Below, in pieces: positions 50,667 through 62,617 of a stretch of DNA of 64,000 bases (position 1 is its first letter; each line of letters opens with the position of its first letter). A model generated the notes under the pieces. The model made no database searches, was not told the DNA's origin, and saw only the letters and a list, made by a program, of their open reading frames with translations. This stretch comes from Plantago elongata (Eukaryota > Streptophyta > Magnoliopsida > Lamiales > Plantaginaceae), in NCBI GenBank assembly GCA_036897095.1, contig JAYMSP010000100.1:1-64000 (forward strand), given 5' to 3'. The position numbers and the translations under genes are program-made.

Positions 50667-53600
50667 CTATGAGACTTCTTGGTTGGATGCTTGAATTATA
50701 GAGGTAAGAGATGGATGGATCCGGGCGGTCCTCAATGAACGAGCTTCACTTTTTCCTTCAGCAAACTCCTCACCCAGTGGCCACCTTGGCCGAATATCCA
50801 ACTGCGATCCATCAAGAGTTACAAAAACAGTTAGACAAATGAGGCACCACTTGCACAGAATAAAGAAAGAGCAGGTCTTGAGACAATGAAAATCCCTGCT
50901 TTCACTAGAAGTCAGTTTCAGTTTGAGACTTGCAAATCCGCCCACGAATGAAATAAAGGCTTTTGCGATTTAGAAATTTAGTGGGGAAACTACTCTAAAT
51001 GAGTATAAATTGAGGGTACTATCAGTAAGAAACTTTAAATTAACCGTGCAATTAACTGTAAAAGATTATGAAAGGAAGAGTGGCTAACTTTTGCATCCTC
51101 AGGTTCACAGGCTGCTGGTGGAGGATCGTATCTTCCCATTCGGAAGTGCTCAATGCCAGTCCAAGCAATCATTACACCTACCATAAAAGAATGGTGACAT
51201 AAGAATGTTATAGGAAACCATGGTATGCTCTAATTTGGAGAAACAAAATTGTATTGTTGAAATGGGTCTTTTGAAAAATTAATTTAGCTCGTGTTTGGCC
51301 ATCATACCTATTGAGTGAAGCCCATTTTCAAGATATCAACTCATATTCAAACTATATGTAACAGATCGCCATCAATGTGGCGATTATGCAATTCTGAATA
51401 GAATCTTTCATACCATTATCAGTGCAAAGGCTGGGAGGAGGGCAAACAAGTTGTAAGCCATTTTTTTCCACAGTTTCTGTAAGTCGAGTCCTGACAAACT
51501 GGTTTGATGCAACACCCCCAGAAGCTACCTATAACGAAATTGATCATAGACAATTCATGGACCGTAATACTGATGATGATGAGAAACAAGAATGAAGAGT
51601 AAGCAGTAGCTTTTCAAAAAATTTGGTGAAGTGATACAAGTAACAAATTATCTCACAGACCAAATACTTTATAGAAGGCTCAATCTTCAACGCCCACTCA
51701 ATTGCTCGTGCACACTTTTCTTCTAAATGCTTTACTGCAACTCGCTGCGATTTGCAAATCAAAATGCGCATAACTACAAAGTAGCAAAAGTTAAAAGAAG
51801 CATAAGAAAGAATAAGAGACCTGGAAAGAGGCAGCAATATCAGCCCGAGCCTTTCTGTCTTCACTGCTAGCAGATGCGACGGGAATTGAAGCATCACTGC
51901 ACATCATAAAACATGTATCAACCAGGGTAAAGAGCAATATTACAAAAAGAAATTAAAAATGAGGTCATTTTTCTGAATGAGAAACAAAATAACCAATCTA
52001 TAAGGAATGCATATATATATGGTCATTCATTGGTCACTAGATCGCCCAATCCGACATAATTACCATTTCATACCACAAAAAATATTATCTCCTGTACACA
52101 ATTTACATAACGAAAACAAGAAACTAGAATCAAATTCATTCAGAATAGTGTACTTAAGTTCCTGGAAATATAAACGTTAATACATCTTATTTGACAATAT
52201 GCTTCCAGTGCCTTTAACATAGTTATCAATACACAAAAACCACACATAATAGAAATAGAAACAACTGCAAATAAGACAGTAACACCTGTATACATATTAA
52301 TGAGTAGTATGGTAAACTAAAGGAAGGGAAAGCATGGCCAGCCAGGAATAGAAAAAATTAATGAACTTAGAGGAGAACTTACATATTTTTGGATTCAATT
52401 TCCAGCCTCACTTGAGTTTTTAGACCTGCGTATGAAAAGTTGCAGTCCTTATGCTGCTTCATAGGGACCTATTGGGCACGATATTGTCAATTATGGATGC
52501 CAAAACATAAGAGAGGAAATTAATTTACATCAAGTTAACCATCAGAAGATAACCCGCCTTAAATTTGATGGCGTTCGCATCGCCTTCAAGGGCCAACTCC
52601 TCTAGAGCGGGGCCACCACTCTTTCTCAGATCAAGACCAAGCCATTTCGCTACCTTGTCATAGGCTTCACCAATTGCATCATCTATGGAGGTCCCAAGTT
52701 GCACATAGTGCCCAAGATCACGAGCAAGAATTAGAAGATTATGACCACCTAAGCAAACAGAAATCAGAGAGCAAGGTAAGCCTGACCATTATCAATCAGG
52801 AATGTTAAACGCAAGACAGTTTTTACTAAACGCAGGACGCAATTTTATATATTACGAACAAGACCACATACAAAGTAGTCCTATAATTTTAAATATTACT
52901 ATTTTACCTAAAAAAAACATCTAAACATGTTTATTTGAATCAATCATATTATCTGAACAAATAAATCCAAGAAACTTAAAAAAACACGAAGAACGAAGAC
53001 GAAGGTTCTGGTCGGAGCAGCACAGCTCCGCCCAGATATTTTACTAGCATTTAAAAATGTTACAATTGATTAAAAATGTGTCCTGCATTTTGTTACATAA
53101 TCAATTGATATTCTGTGTGGGCCTTTTTTTGTGTCTCCACCGCCTTCCCTCTAAAGATAATGGTTTGCAAGAAAAAAGTACAATCAAAACAAAGATCTGA
53201 GCACTCTCAGTAGATTAATAATACATACCTGAGATAAGTAAAGCCATGAAAGGGAACTTTAAGTCTCGTTCCACTAACCTGGACAGGAAGAAGGAAAAAA
53301 GAAAAAAGGAGTCAAGTCTTTCACAAGACACATGCTAGTAACAAACAAACAATTAACTTCCAGATTTCCCTTAGAAGGGCTGATTCCAATTTAATCGGGG
53401 AGAATTACCGAACTAAATGTTGGTGAAAGATATGGTGAATTACTCGAGAGAGTAGCATAATAAGAAAACTGGAGGCCTGTCCAGTGGAAGCATTTGGCAT
53501 TCACATTTCATATATATTTCCCTTGCTCATAGAATGCGAGTTTTCTTGCATATGAGCTAATATTGTGGCCTGGCCATGCTTGTTCTCCAGAGAGGAAGAG

Positions 53601-56600
53601 CCAAGAGCACATAAAGGTTAAGTTGTAAACCATGAATTCTGAACTTAAAGTCAGGGAGTGAGGTTGTTCAGCATGACTATAGGATTCAGATATGTCATCA
53701 TTACCTGGCTACCAAGGCATGGGCTTCCATATGATGAACACCGACAATAGGTAAAGTATAAGCTCCGGCCAGCTTCCGAGCCTTGCTGACACCAACTGCA
53801 CGAAATTAGCATTGAAGCATTATAACGGGCCTTCTTTTTTTAGCAATTGTCATATGAAGTCTAAAAAAATAGAAACTAGAGCTAAAAGCGACATAGGAGT
53901 ATTATATTTGGCCTTTACTTGGAATTTGGATAGTGCAGAGGTAACATGACTACATCGAGATCAGGATCAAAATGCCAGTCTTGTGATATAAAATGGTACC
54001 TTCTTATTATATCCAACTTAAGCAATGCAAGGAGGAGCAAATGGAACTCAAGTTAGGACAGAACAATAACAAAAGATAAGCTGCAACGGCAATCTACCTC
54101 GCAGACAAAGGCTCAACCCAGGACCAATTGTAACAGCAACTGCAGAAAGATCTTCCTCGGTTAGATTAGCTTTATCAAGTGCCTCTTGCACTACCTGCAG
54201 CCAGAGAGTATTTAGAGGTCAGAGGACCAGTAGGAGAAGTGGAAAAGAAAATAGTCATTGCATGAACCGGCAATATGAAGATGCTTTAAACTCAAAAGAA
54301 TCACAAGTACAAGGAATTATATCACAAAACCAAGAAGCTGCCCTATATCCAACTGCAGAAACAATTTGATCTGAGAATGAGCTCACATAGAAGAGAAACT
54401 AACAAGCTCGAAACAAGTTAAAGTACTTACCACATCCTATGAAATTATTAATAAAATAACTCAGAATGTATGATTCTCTCACTCAGAGACAGATTAATAA
54501 CAGTACATGTACAAGAGGGTGCTGATCTAGCGAGGAAAAATACCTGATCAATGACTCGTGCATGTGCTTCTTCAGCCATTTTAGGAGCAACTCCTCCATA
54601 TTGGGCGAGCAAATCTGCCTTGAGGAAGAAAAATTGCTTACAATAGTTTTCAGAGATATTGCTTAATACAGTATAAAAAAAATAAAAAATCAAGAATACA
54701 TGCCAGCAGCGAGGAGTACCCTTAGAAAAACAGAGGTAGCTCAGCTAGTTAATATCAAAGAATAGGGAAACAATACAAGCACAGGCCCAAGTAAGGTTCA
54801 CTTGCAATAATGACAGTCCAAAGATGTAGGTCTGTAGTACGAGTACATCCACTAGGCAATCGAAATGCACAAGACTAAACTAGCGGTGATAGTTTGATAC
54901 TTTGATTGCACTTTAGTTTACCATATAAGTTTAAACTAGAAATTGCAAAATTTGCATGAACATTAGGAATGGTGGATCATGACTAGAGTATACGATATTT
55001 CATTGACCTTGTATTAATAGTTCAATACAATTTTGTAGTTCGGATATACAATACAAGGGACATATGTCTGTTACTCTTCGAATTATCACATTTTTTGTTA
55101 AAAAAGCTATGCATCGATACTCAATAAACTTTCAGTATGCTAGCAGTTCCATCAAGGCGTCAAGTGTGAACATCATCGATACCTTCACGCTTTCTTCGAG
55201 AGAGTATGAGTTCTATAAGACCTTTTCTTAAATACAAGCTCAAGAACTTCCCTTAAAGAATTGCCCAAATAATATATTAATATACGAGAAAAATCATTCA
55301 ATGGTCAAACATGATACTGAGAAACTACACCAGCAACAACATGCTACATGACGCCACTAAAGCGTACACCTTCAACAAGTTCCATCTAGACCATGCCATT
55401 TATCAGAAATTACATAGCTTGACTTCACAATTTAAAGGGCAGAAACGGGAAGATGATAGTGTAACAGGCTTACAGGTGCATAGAAAGTGTGATAAAATGG
55501 TATCCTACACGGTTAAAACTATGTGTCATGTAGGAAATCGCCATGCCCTTCAAGTATAGATAGATACAGGTGACACCAGGGTTCAATCATTATATCCTTT
55601 TCCACCACCAGCACTAGGGTCAATCTCATGATTGGTTTACAAGAACCTTGTAGTGGAGAGAACGACATGACCATTCAGGGTAATCAATCCAGCCCAACTG
55701 ATGGCTTAGGAACGATTAGTTCCCACATGAAGGAGTCAGGGCATTAAATATGTCCCTTTCAGAAACAGCTTGATTTGAACAAAGTAACATGATGCAAGGA
55801 CTGTCATGGGTGACTTCTTGTTCACGCCTATCACTCTTGTTCGAGAGGTTGGCTTGTAAAAGGCATCATAAATGCAAAGATGATGATACATTGTCAACTG
55901 ATAATCTGCTCCCATCATAGCAGCTTTACTTTTCCTACCTATACAACTGATGAGTAACTAATGTTCGAATGAAATGATCCACATAGAGCTAATCTATTGT
56001 GACCTGGTATTCTTCTTAGATGAAAACAACCCAAAATCACATTGGTAAACATGTAGGCCTGTTTTAAGAATTTCATCGGAATGCCACTAAAGGGCCAAAC
56101 AACTTTGTTACTAATAGCGAGTCAAATAGGAAAAGGCAGAAATCCGTACAAACTAGTAAAAATATTTGAGAAGTACACATATACATAATAGCGCTTCATC
56201 CTCAGCGTTTTGCCTATACGAAGCAAATCACTCTTCGGGCAGAACAGATTTTCACCAGAGGATTTAACTACTAAGTATCTCTCAAACATGCCCCATTTAA
56301 GGTATATTGAAATATTAATAACATAATCAAAGCTGAATCTTGACTCATGTATCCACAGATTCTCAAGCTCCAAAACACAATTAACACTCTGTGTATAAAG
56401 TTAATCAATTTTAAAATGCATCTTGACCAACTAATAAAGTCACTCAACGATGAACAGCTAGAAGCTAAGCCATCATACTCATCATATTCACAACAAGAAA
56501 AGAAGAAAAACCTCACTAATCATGCCAGAAAACAAAACAAAAAAAGAACCTATAAAGCAAAAAAACAAACCCATGCCTACCGATATCAATACAACTCAAC

Positions 56601-57136
56601 CAACATTTCATAATGAGTTTCATTTTTCATACAATTCAAAAATATATAAAAACAAGAAATCCCAAATTACTACAGCACGCGAACAAGCACGCAGAAAGGA
56701 AATAAATAATGCATACCTGAGAAGACACAACCTGGCTCAAAATGTCACCATTGCTCCTCACCTATCATCACCAAACCAACCACATCAACAAAAGATACAA
56801 ATTTTCACGCATTTAACCATGACCCACAAAAAATCAACACTTATCATGACTCAAAAGGACATTTATAGTACTTACTACAGCTGCAGCAGTGTCATCACAG
56901 CTAGTTTCGATGCCAAGAATTACCAAATCCTCATCTTGGGTAAAAGCCTTCATAATCTGACTCTTAGAGCAAGAAGAAGAAGCAGGACGAGTAGTGATTA
57001 GAGTGTGGGTAAATGGATTGACAGGTTTAATCAGTTTACGGTTGCCATGAAAATTGTGAAGAGCTCTGAAGCAGAAATGAATTGAGGGTTTGGAAGTTAA
57101 GCGATGTATTGTGCACGAAAGAGCTAAAGACGCCAT
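50667..57136 (-). CDS. GCP1: tRNA N6-adenosine threonylcarbamoyltransferase, organellar (GCP1/OSGEPL/Qri7 type)
   Basis: Thirteen exons (gene order): 56876-57136, 56717-56761, 54544-54618, 54098-54194, 53705-53795, 53229-53278, 52558-52748, 52383-52468, 51821-51896, 51661-51744, 51414-51528, 51089-51177 and 50667-50801, encoding 464 residues. The enzyme completes t6A at position 37 of ANN-decoding tRNAs. The Arg/Ser-rich N-terminus of about 65 residues is a mitochondrial-type targeting peptide, so organellar action is likely. Core motifs: LGIETSCDDTAAAV, GGVAPKMAEEAHA, TIGPGLSLCLRVG, the metal-binding HHMEAHA, LLISGGHNLL, GEAYDKVAKWLGL, CNFSYAGLKTQV and VASGGVASN, ending in the C-terminal CPPPSLCTDNGVMIAW. 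All metal and nucleotide residues are present. The intron after 52558 appears to use a GC donor (AAG|GCGGGT). Intron 2 is long, at 2.1 kb. Confidence 0.95.
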
Positions 57137-59720
57137 TTTTCAGATTTTTGGCAACAGATAGAGCTTGAAATAGCTTTTGACGTGAAGGGGGAGAATGCAA
57201 AATTTTGTTGGTTTGATGGAGTGATTTGGAATTATGGAAGATTATGGTATTGGATTTGTTAAAAGAGGAAAATTTTCCAATTGAGTTAATTGTAAATACA
57301 GCCCTTTTCTCATTTTCTTTTTCCAAATAGTAAGTATAGAGTCCGTTTCCAAACAATTTATCTAGAGATATAGGTAAGTGTTAACACCATGATTTTAACT
57401 GAAACAGTTATATTATTTACAAAATGTTTATTTTGTGTATAAAAAAATCAATGAACAAACCAAGTACGTTGAATAATAATAATAATAATAATAAATATAT
57501 ATAAACAATAAAAGTTCTGTCTTTAAGTAAAATATTTGAATATTATATTTCTTAATAATTTTATATTTTTTTCATTATTGAAACTTGTTAGCTGCATATT
57601 ACCACTGATAAATATACATTTATAAGAATATAAGAATTGTGACCTGAAATTATAGTCTTATTGTTCGAACAAAGTTGAATATATCCATGCAGAAGTACTT
57701 TGCAACTTACCTAAATTTGACTAAACGAACAAACTTATAATTACAAATTCCCTTCATTTCACCATTTTATCGATCCTTTTTTATTTCCAAAATTCCAGAA
57801 GGCAAGTGAAGTCCCTCTCTTTAGTAAGATAAGTAGTTCCTATAGCTCTAGCAAGGATTATTCAAGCATTGATAGACTTTTAAACTATCCCATTTGCACT
57901 ATTAAATTTGAGATTGTTTATTATTTATTAATGGTGGAGTAAAATTGTACTTTTAATAATAAAATATATAATTTTTATGTAAAATTGAGATTGTTTATTA
58001 TTGATTAATTCCTTTTTAGTAATACATAAAATTTAGTAGACGATTAAAAATAATAAATATATAAAGTTTATTGGAAGGGAGGAGTAGCATATGCTAACCT
58101 TAATTATCTTTTTCATGTACTTACTAGCTATAATCTTGGTCACGTCAAATATGTGATGAACTTGATTTGTTGAGAGCATAAGGTTTGTTATATTGAGTTG
58201 TAATACTTATACCAAAATCACACCAGCTACATGCTTCTCCAAGAAACTCCTCACATGGAGACCAATATCATTCAGACCAGAACATTATTTTAACCTGTAA
58301 TCTACCATAAAAAAACTTTTCAACTATGTTCAAAACATTGGCTTTGTAAAAATTTGATCTTTATTTGGTTTCTCATGAATGTAATCTTGCTCTAAACCTC
58401 CCTAGTTCTTGTCTTCCAAGATTTTATTTTTATTTTGTTTCAAGAGTCTAGAAAAAACATTATCATCTAATATAAAATCATACTATAGCTTTCTCTTTTT
58501 TATTTGTCTGTTTTTAAATTATTGAAATCAAGTAATGTAGCTAGCATAATCATTGTTAAAATCTCATGAGTCATGAAACCAATTGATCAAAATTTGATCT
58601 TTTTGCATGTCTTTAGATAAGGAAGTAAAAGTGCTTCACTGACATGATTAAGGATCTTGCACTCTCTGTTAACTCCCAAAGAAACAGAATTAAAGCTTTC
58701 CCTTCTCTGTCTGAACTTCTTCTAGTTTATTGGGAAATTCACTACTTTTATGCTCTCCCTTTTAAGAGAATGAAATGATCTTTTTATCTCCTATGTTTAT
58801 CAATCATTTGCATTAGGCCCATTATTTTTTTCTTTCTTCACATTTTCAAGCCAATGACATTGATTAACTGATGGCCTATCTCAACAAGTTTGTGCAAAAA
58901 GAAAGGAAAAAAGAAAGTATTTTTCTTACATAGACTAACTGATTGAGTATACAAGGATGAGTACATAGACTACCTGATTGAGTATACAAGAATAAGACTA
59001 TGCTTTGAAGATATGGCTGTAATCTTACAACTTTGTTCATTTCATTGACGTTTGTTTTTCTATGATTTTTGCACCAAACGGTAGATAAGATTGACAGTTG
59101 CCTTTCAACTTTTGCTGTGCTTTTTGTTTAAGATAAGAACATGTTTGAATGCTTGATTTGGAGAATTAATATCATGAAAGTGGACTTAGAAAAAAGAAAT
59201 GGGCTTATAAAGGGTGGTGTTCTCAGTAACGAGAACAAATCTCGGTTTCATCTCAAACTGGTTGGAATTTTGATGTTTCAACAAGTGGTAAAAAGGGTTA
59301 AGAGGATTAACCAGACCGTATGTACCCCTAGTGCTAGTTTAATGATGAAACATGTGATCGTAGGTATAGCACGTTTAGGTGCTAAAATGGAGAGGTTTTC
59401 TTCAAACTTTACATGATTATGATACTTTTGCAAAAGTTTGGATATAATATTGTTTCTATGATTGTCTTTTGCTTTGTTTTTAGACATCTTTTTCTTGGTT
59501 TTCTTGGAGTGGCTCCATAGCAGATAGCTTAAATAACTGTTCATTGTTGATAGCAACACTATTTTCTCATACAGGTGAATTTCAAGATTCATTTGTGTTA
59601 GGCTGAAAAAGACATGGTATGTACAATGTTAAGCATGATGATATGCACTAAACTTTTGGTCCCAAAGTGCTTCTGTTGTTAAGCTGATTGTCACTGAGAT
59701 TGATTGTATATCTGCAGGAA
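57137..59720. other. Intergenic, 2.6 kb; microsatellite and 35-bp tandem duplication
   Basis: Lies between the divergent GCP1 and NPF genes and would hold both promoters. It contains (AAT)n at about 57,472-57,493 and a tandem pair of 35-bp units at 58,927-58,996 (TACATAGACTAACTGATTGA type). A splice-like TCTGCAG at 59,711-59,717 suggests a leader intron for the NPF gene. An open frame at 59,141-59,416 matches no protein family I know. Confidence 0.6.
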
Positions 59721-61950
59721 ATGGAAACTGGACACATGGGTGCTTGTACAGAAGATGGAACTGTTGATATATACGGAAAACCAGCATTGAAATGCAAAAC
59801 TGGTAGATGGAGAGCAGGAATGCTTCTGCTTGGTATGATTTGTTTGTTTATGTGCTTTCTTTAGGGCGAAAAAGATTTGTGATCAAATTATCAATAATTT
59901 AACATGTCCTACGAATTAGGAAACAAACAACATAAAAGTTTTCGGTTCCACCAGATGTAAAATGCAGTCTGCAATGCATAAAAACTTCACTGTCATGAGC
60001 TAGTTAAGGTGATCAGGTAGTTTCTTTGTTAACATGTGTAGTGTTGGATCTTCTTTTTCAGTAAGCGAAGGACTTGCTGCACTTGCATTTACAGGGGTGG
60101 AAGTAAACATGGTTCTCTTCTCAAAATCAGTATTAAGGCAATCAAATGCTGATGCAGCAAAGACATTTAGTACATGGATGGGAACTCTCAATCTATGTAC
60201 GTTAATCGGTGCTTTTCTCAGTGATTCATACTTGGGAAGATATCTCACCTGTGTCGTGTTTGAAGGCGTTCTTGTCATTGTAAGTGGGCTCTCTGAGACT
60301 CTGACGTTCATTAGGCTGTCGTTATTGCTGACATGCAATGTTCAGATGGCCTCTGACTTGTGAAATTCATATAACTGGAGGCATTTGATCACATCTGTTG
60401 CTTGTTTTGTTTTGCAGGGATTAGTACTATTGTCATTGTCAACGCAGTTATACATGCTTGAACCGGAGGGCTGTGGGACGATTGGGAGCGTATGTGATCA
60501 GCCATCACCAGCTAAAGTAGCTAGTTTCTACATCTCAATATATTTGCTAGCTCTAGGTAGTGGAGCCATTGAGCCAGCACTGGCAACATTGGGTGCAGAT
60601 CAGTTTGATGAAGAAGATCCTCAAGAGAATAAATCGAAGGCATCCTTCTTCAGCTATTACTACGTTGCCTTGAATCTCGGATCACTGATTGCAGAGACAG
60701 TACTAGTATATTTGGAGAATATGGGAAAATGGATCTTGGCCTTCTGGATATCAACTTCATGTGGCATCTTGGCGCTAATTTTCTTATTGAGTGGCACTTG
60801 TAGATATCGGCAAACTAGGCCTTCTGGCAATCCGTTTGCAAGATTCTGCCAAGTGATTGTTGCTTCGTTCAGAAAGGTGGAGCTCGGTGTACCTTCCACT
60901 GGACAGGAGCTTTATGAAGTTTATGGCAAGGATGAGAAGGATTGCCCACGAAGATTACTACATACCAATGACTTTAAGTAAGTTGATCTCAATCCTGGTT
61001 CATTTATGTTCTTATAATGCACCACAATGCTCGTTATGTAAAATAATCTGTGCATCTGGTGTTGCTGATAAAATTCTGATTTTTCTGGCAACAGATATCT
61101 TGATCGAGCAGCCCTAATGACTCATTCGGAGAAGTTTATGCTATCGAATAAAGGCCAACCGCCAAATCCCTGGCATCTATGTACAGTTTCTCAAGTTGAA
61201 GAAGTCAAATGTGTGCTAAGGCTACTTCCTATATGGTTCTGCACCATTGTGGCGTCTCTAGTTTTTGTGCAAGTCCTTTCCCTCTTTGTTGAACAAGGAG
61301 CAGCGATGAACACAAAGTTATATAACTTCAATGTACCACCAGCCAGTATGACAACTTTCGACATCATAAGCACATCAACTTTCATCATCTGCTACGAGAA
61401 AGTAATTGTGCCATTTTATGTCAAGCTAACCAAGAAGAAACCAAAGATGCTCACCGAGCTACAAAGGATAGGAATCGGGATGGTCATCTCGATTATTGGC
61501 ATGATAGTCGCAGGGCTAGTCGAGCAACATAGACTAAAGTACGCGACTGAAAGTGAGAAAAGTTCTTTAAGTATATTCTGGCAGGTTCCACAGTATGTGC
61601 TCGTTGGAATCTCCGAGGCATTCATATACGTCGCTCAATGGGAGTTTTTCGCGTCTCAAATACCTGATGGGTTGAAGAGCTTGGGACTGGGCCTATCTAT
61701 GTCTTCTTCGGCTTTAGGTAGCTATTTATGCTCCATAATGGTGGTTTTGGTCATGAAGATCACGTCGACAAATGGGAAATTGGGCTGGATACCCGCCGAC
61801 TTGAACGAGGGGCATATGGATCGGTTTTTCTTCTTGTCAGCTGTTTTGATTGCTCTAGATCTTGTGCTATTTATTGTGTGTGCCAACCGGTTTAAGTGTA
61901 TGGTTGTAGAGAAACGCGATGAAGGAAAGGTTGCACCGGCTGAGCTCTAA
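59721..61950 (+). CDS. NRT1/PTR family (NPF) transporter, NPF7-like
   Basis: Four exons: 59721-59832, 60062-60279, 60418-60977 and 61095-61950, encoding 581 residues with consistent phases. NPF proteins are proton-coupled or facilitative major-facilitator carriers for nitrate, peptides, hormones and other solutes at the plasma or vacuolar membrane. DGTVDIYGKPALKCKTGRWR precedes the first membrane span, as in NPF7 and NPF8. Twelve hydrophobic segments are visible. The signature LGADQFDEEDPQE between spans 4 and 5, FFSYYYVALNLGSLIA, and the central loop ending NPWHLCTVSQVEEVK are all family features. In span 1 the usual ExxE[R/K] triad is replaced (SEGLAALAFTGVEVN), as known for some NPF7-type members. 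Substrate cannot be read from sequence. The subfamily is my best guess, not certain. Confidence 0.9.
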
Positions 61951-62617
61951 TCCGAAGAACCAACGATGAGGGTATATTACGGGTTGGCTTTTGGCATTAA
62001 GGTAACAAGATATGTATAATACAAGCTATAGAGGCTGCCAAATTTTGACTGAAAGACACATGTAACTCTCTTGAGAGATGTATGACAGTGCAGCAACACA
62101 CATATATTTGCCAATAGGTGCTGAATTCATTGTTCTTCCTGCTGTATTGGAATGTAACAACTTCATTGAACTCTCCAAGGCTCAAGCTCTGTAAACAAGC
62201 ATTACATATTTCCTTCAATTTTCGATATTGAGTTAACATACTTGACTGTGCCCAAATGCCGTAACACTACCACTGTTAAATTCGACAAGATTGACATTTT
62301 GACACTTCTTGATCTGATTGCTGTTTTCTTTCCATGGTCTGAAATCCTATTCATAGGCACTCATAAGTCACAAAACAAGAAATGAGCTAAATATTCTAAA
62401 GATATATCAGAATTATGTTGAAAATAAGGAATATCATTCAACTTGAAGGCTGCTCTTCATACACTAACAATTTCAAATGTGTGTTAACATCAACCTGAGT
62501 AGTTCAATCTTCTGACTAAATGTGTATGAGAAGGGCATACATATGTTATTGCGACCAAAATAATGATAGTGCAGTACTATATCCAACAACCACTAAGAAC
62601 GACTCAATAGCATCAGA
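61951..62617. other. 3' flanks of the convergent NPF and arginase genes
   Basis: Convergent gene ends about 670 bp apart, likely both 3' UTRs. No gene or repeat found. Confidence 0.6.

Noticed and set aside
56347-57001. Plus-strand open frames of 88 and 159 codons opposite GCP1 exons 1-2
   Set aside because: Lys/Asn-rich, overlap real exons and intron sequence of GCP1 on the other strand.
59141-59416. 91-codon open frame before the NPF gene
   Set aside because: No family match, AT-rich codons, and a splice-like acceptor just before the NPF ATG suggests this region is leader intron or promoter.
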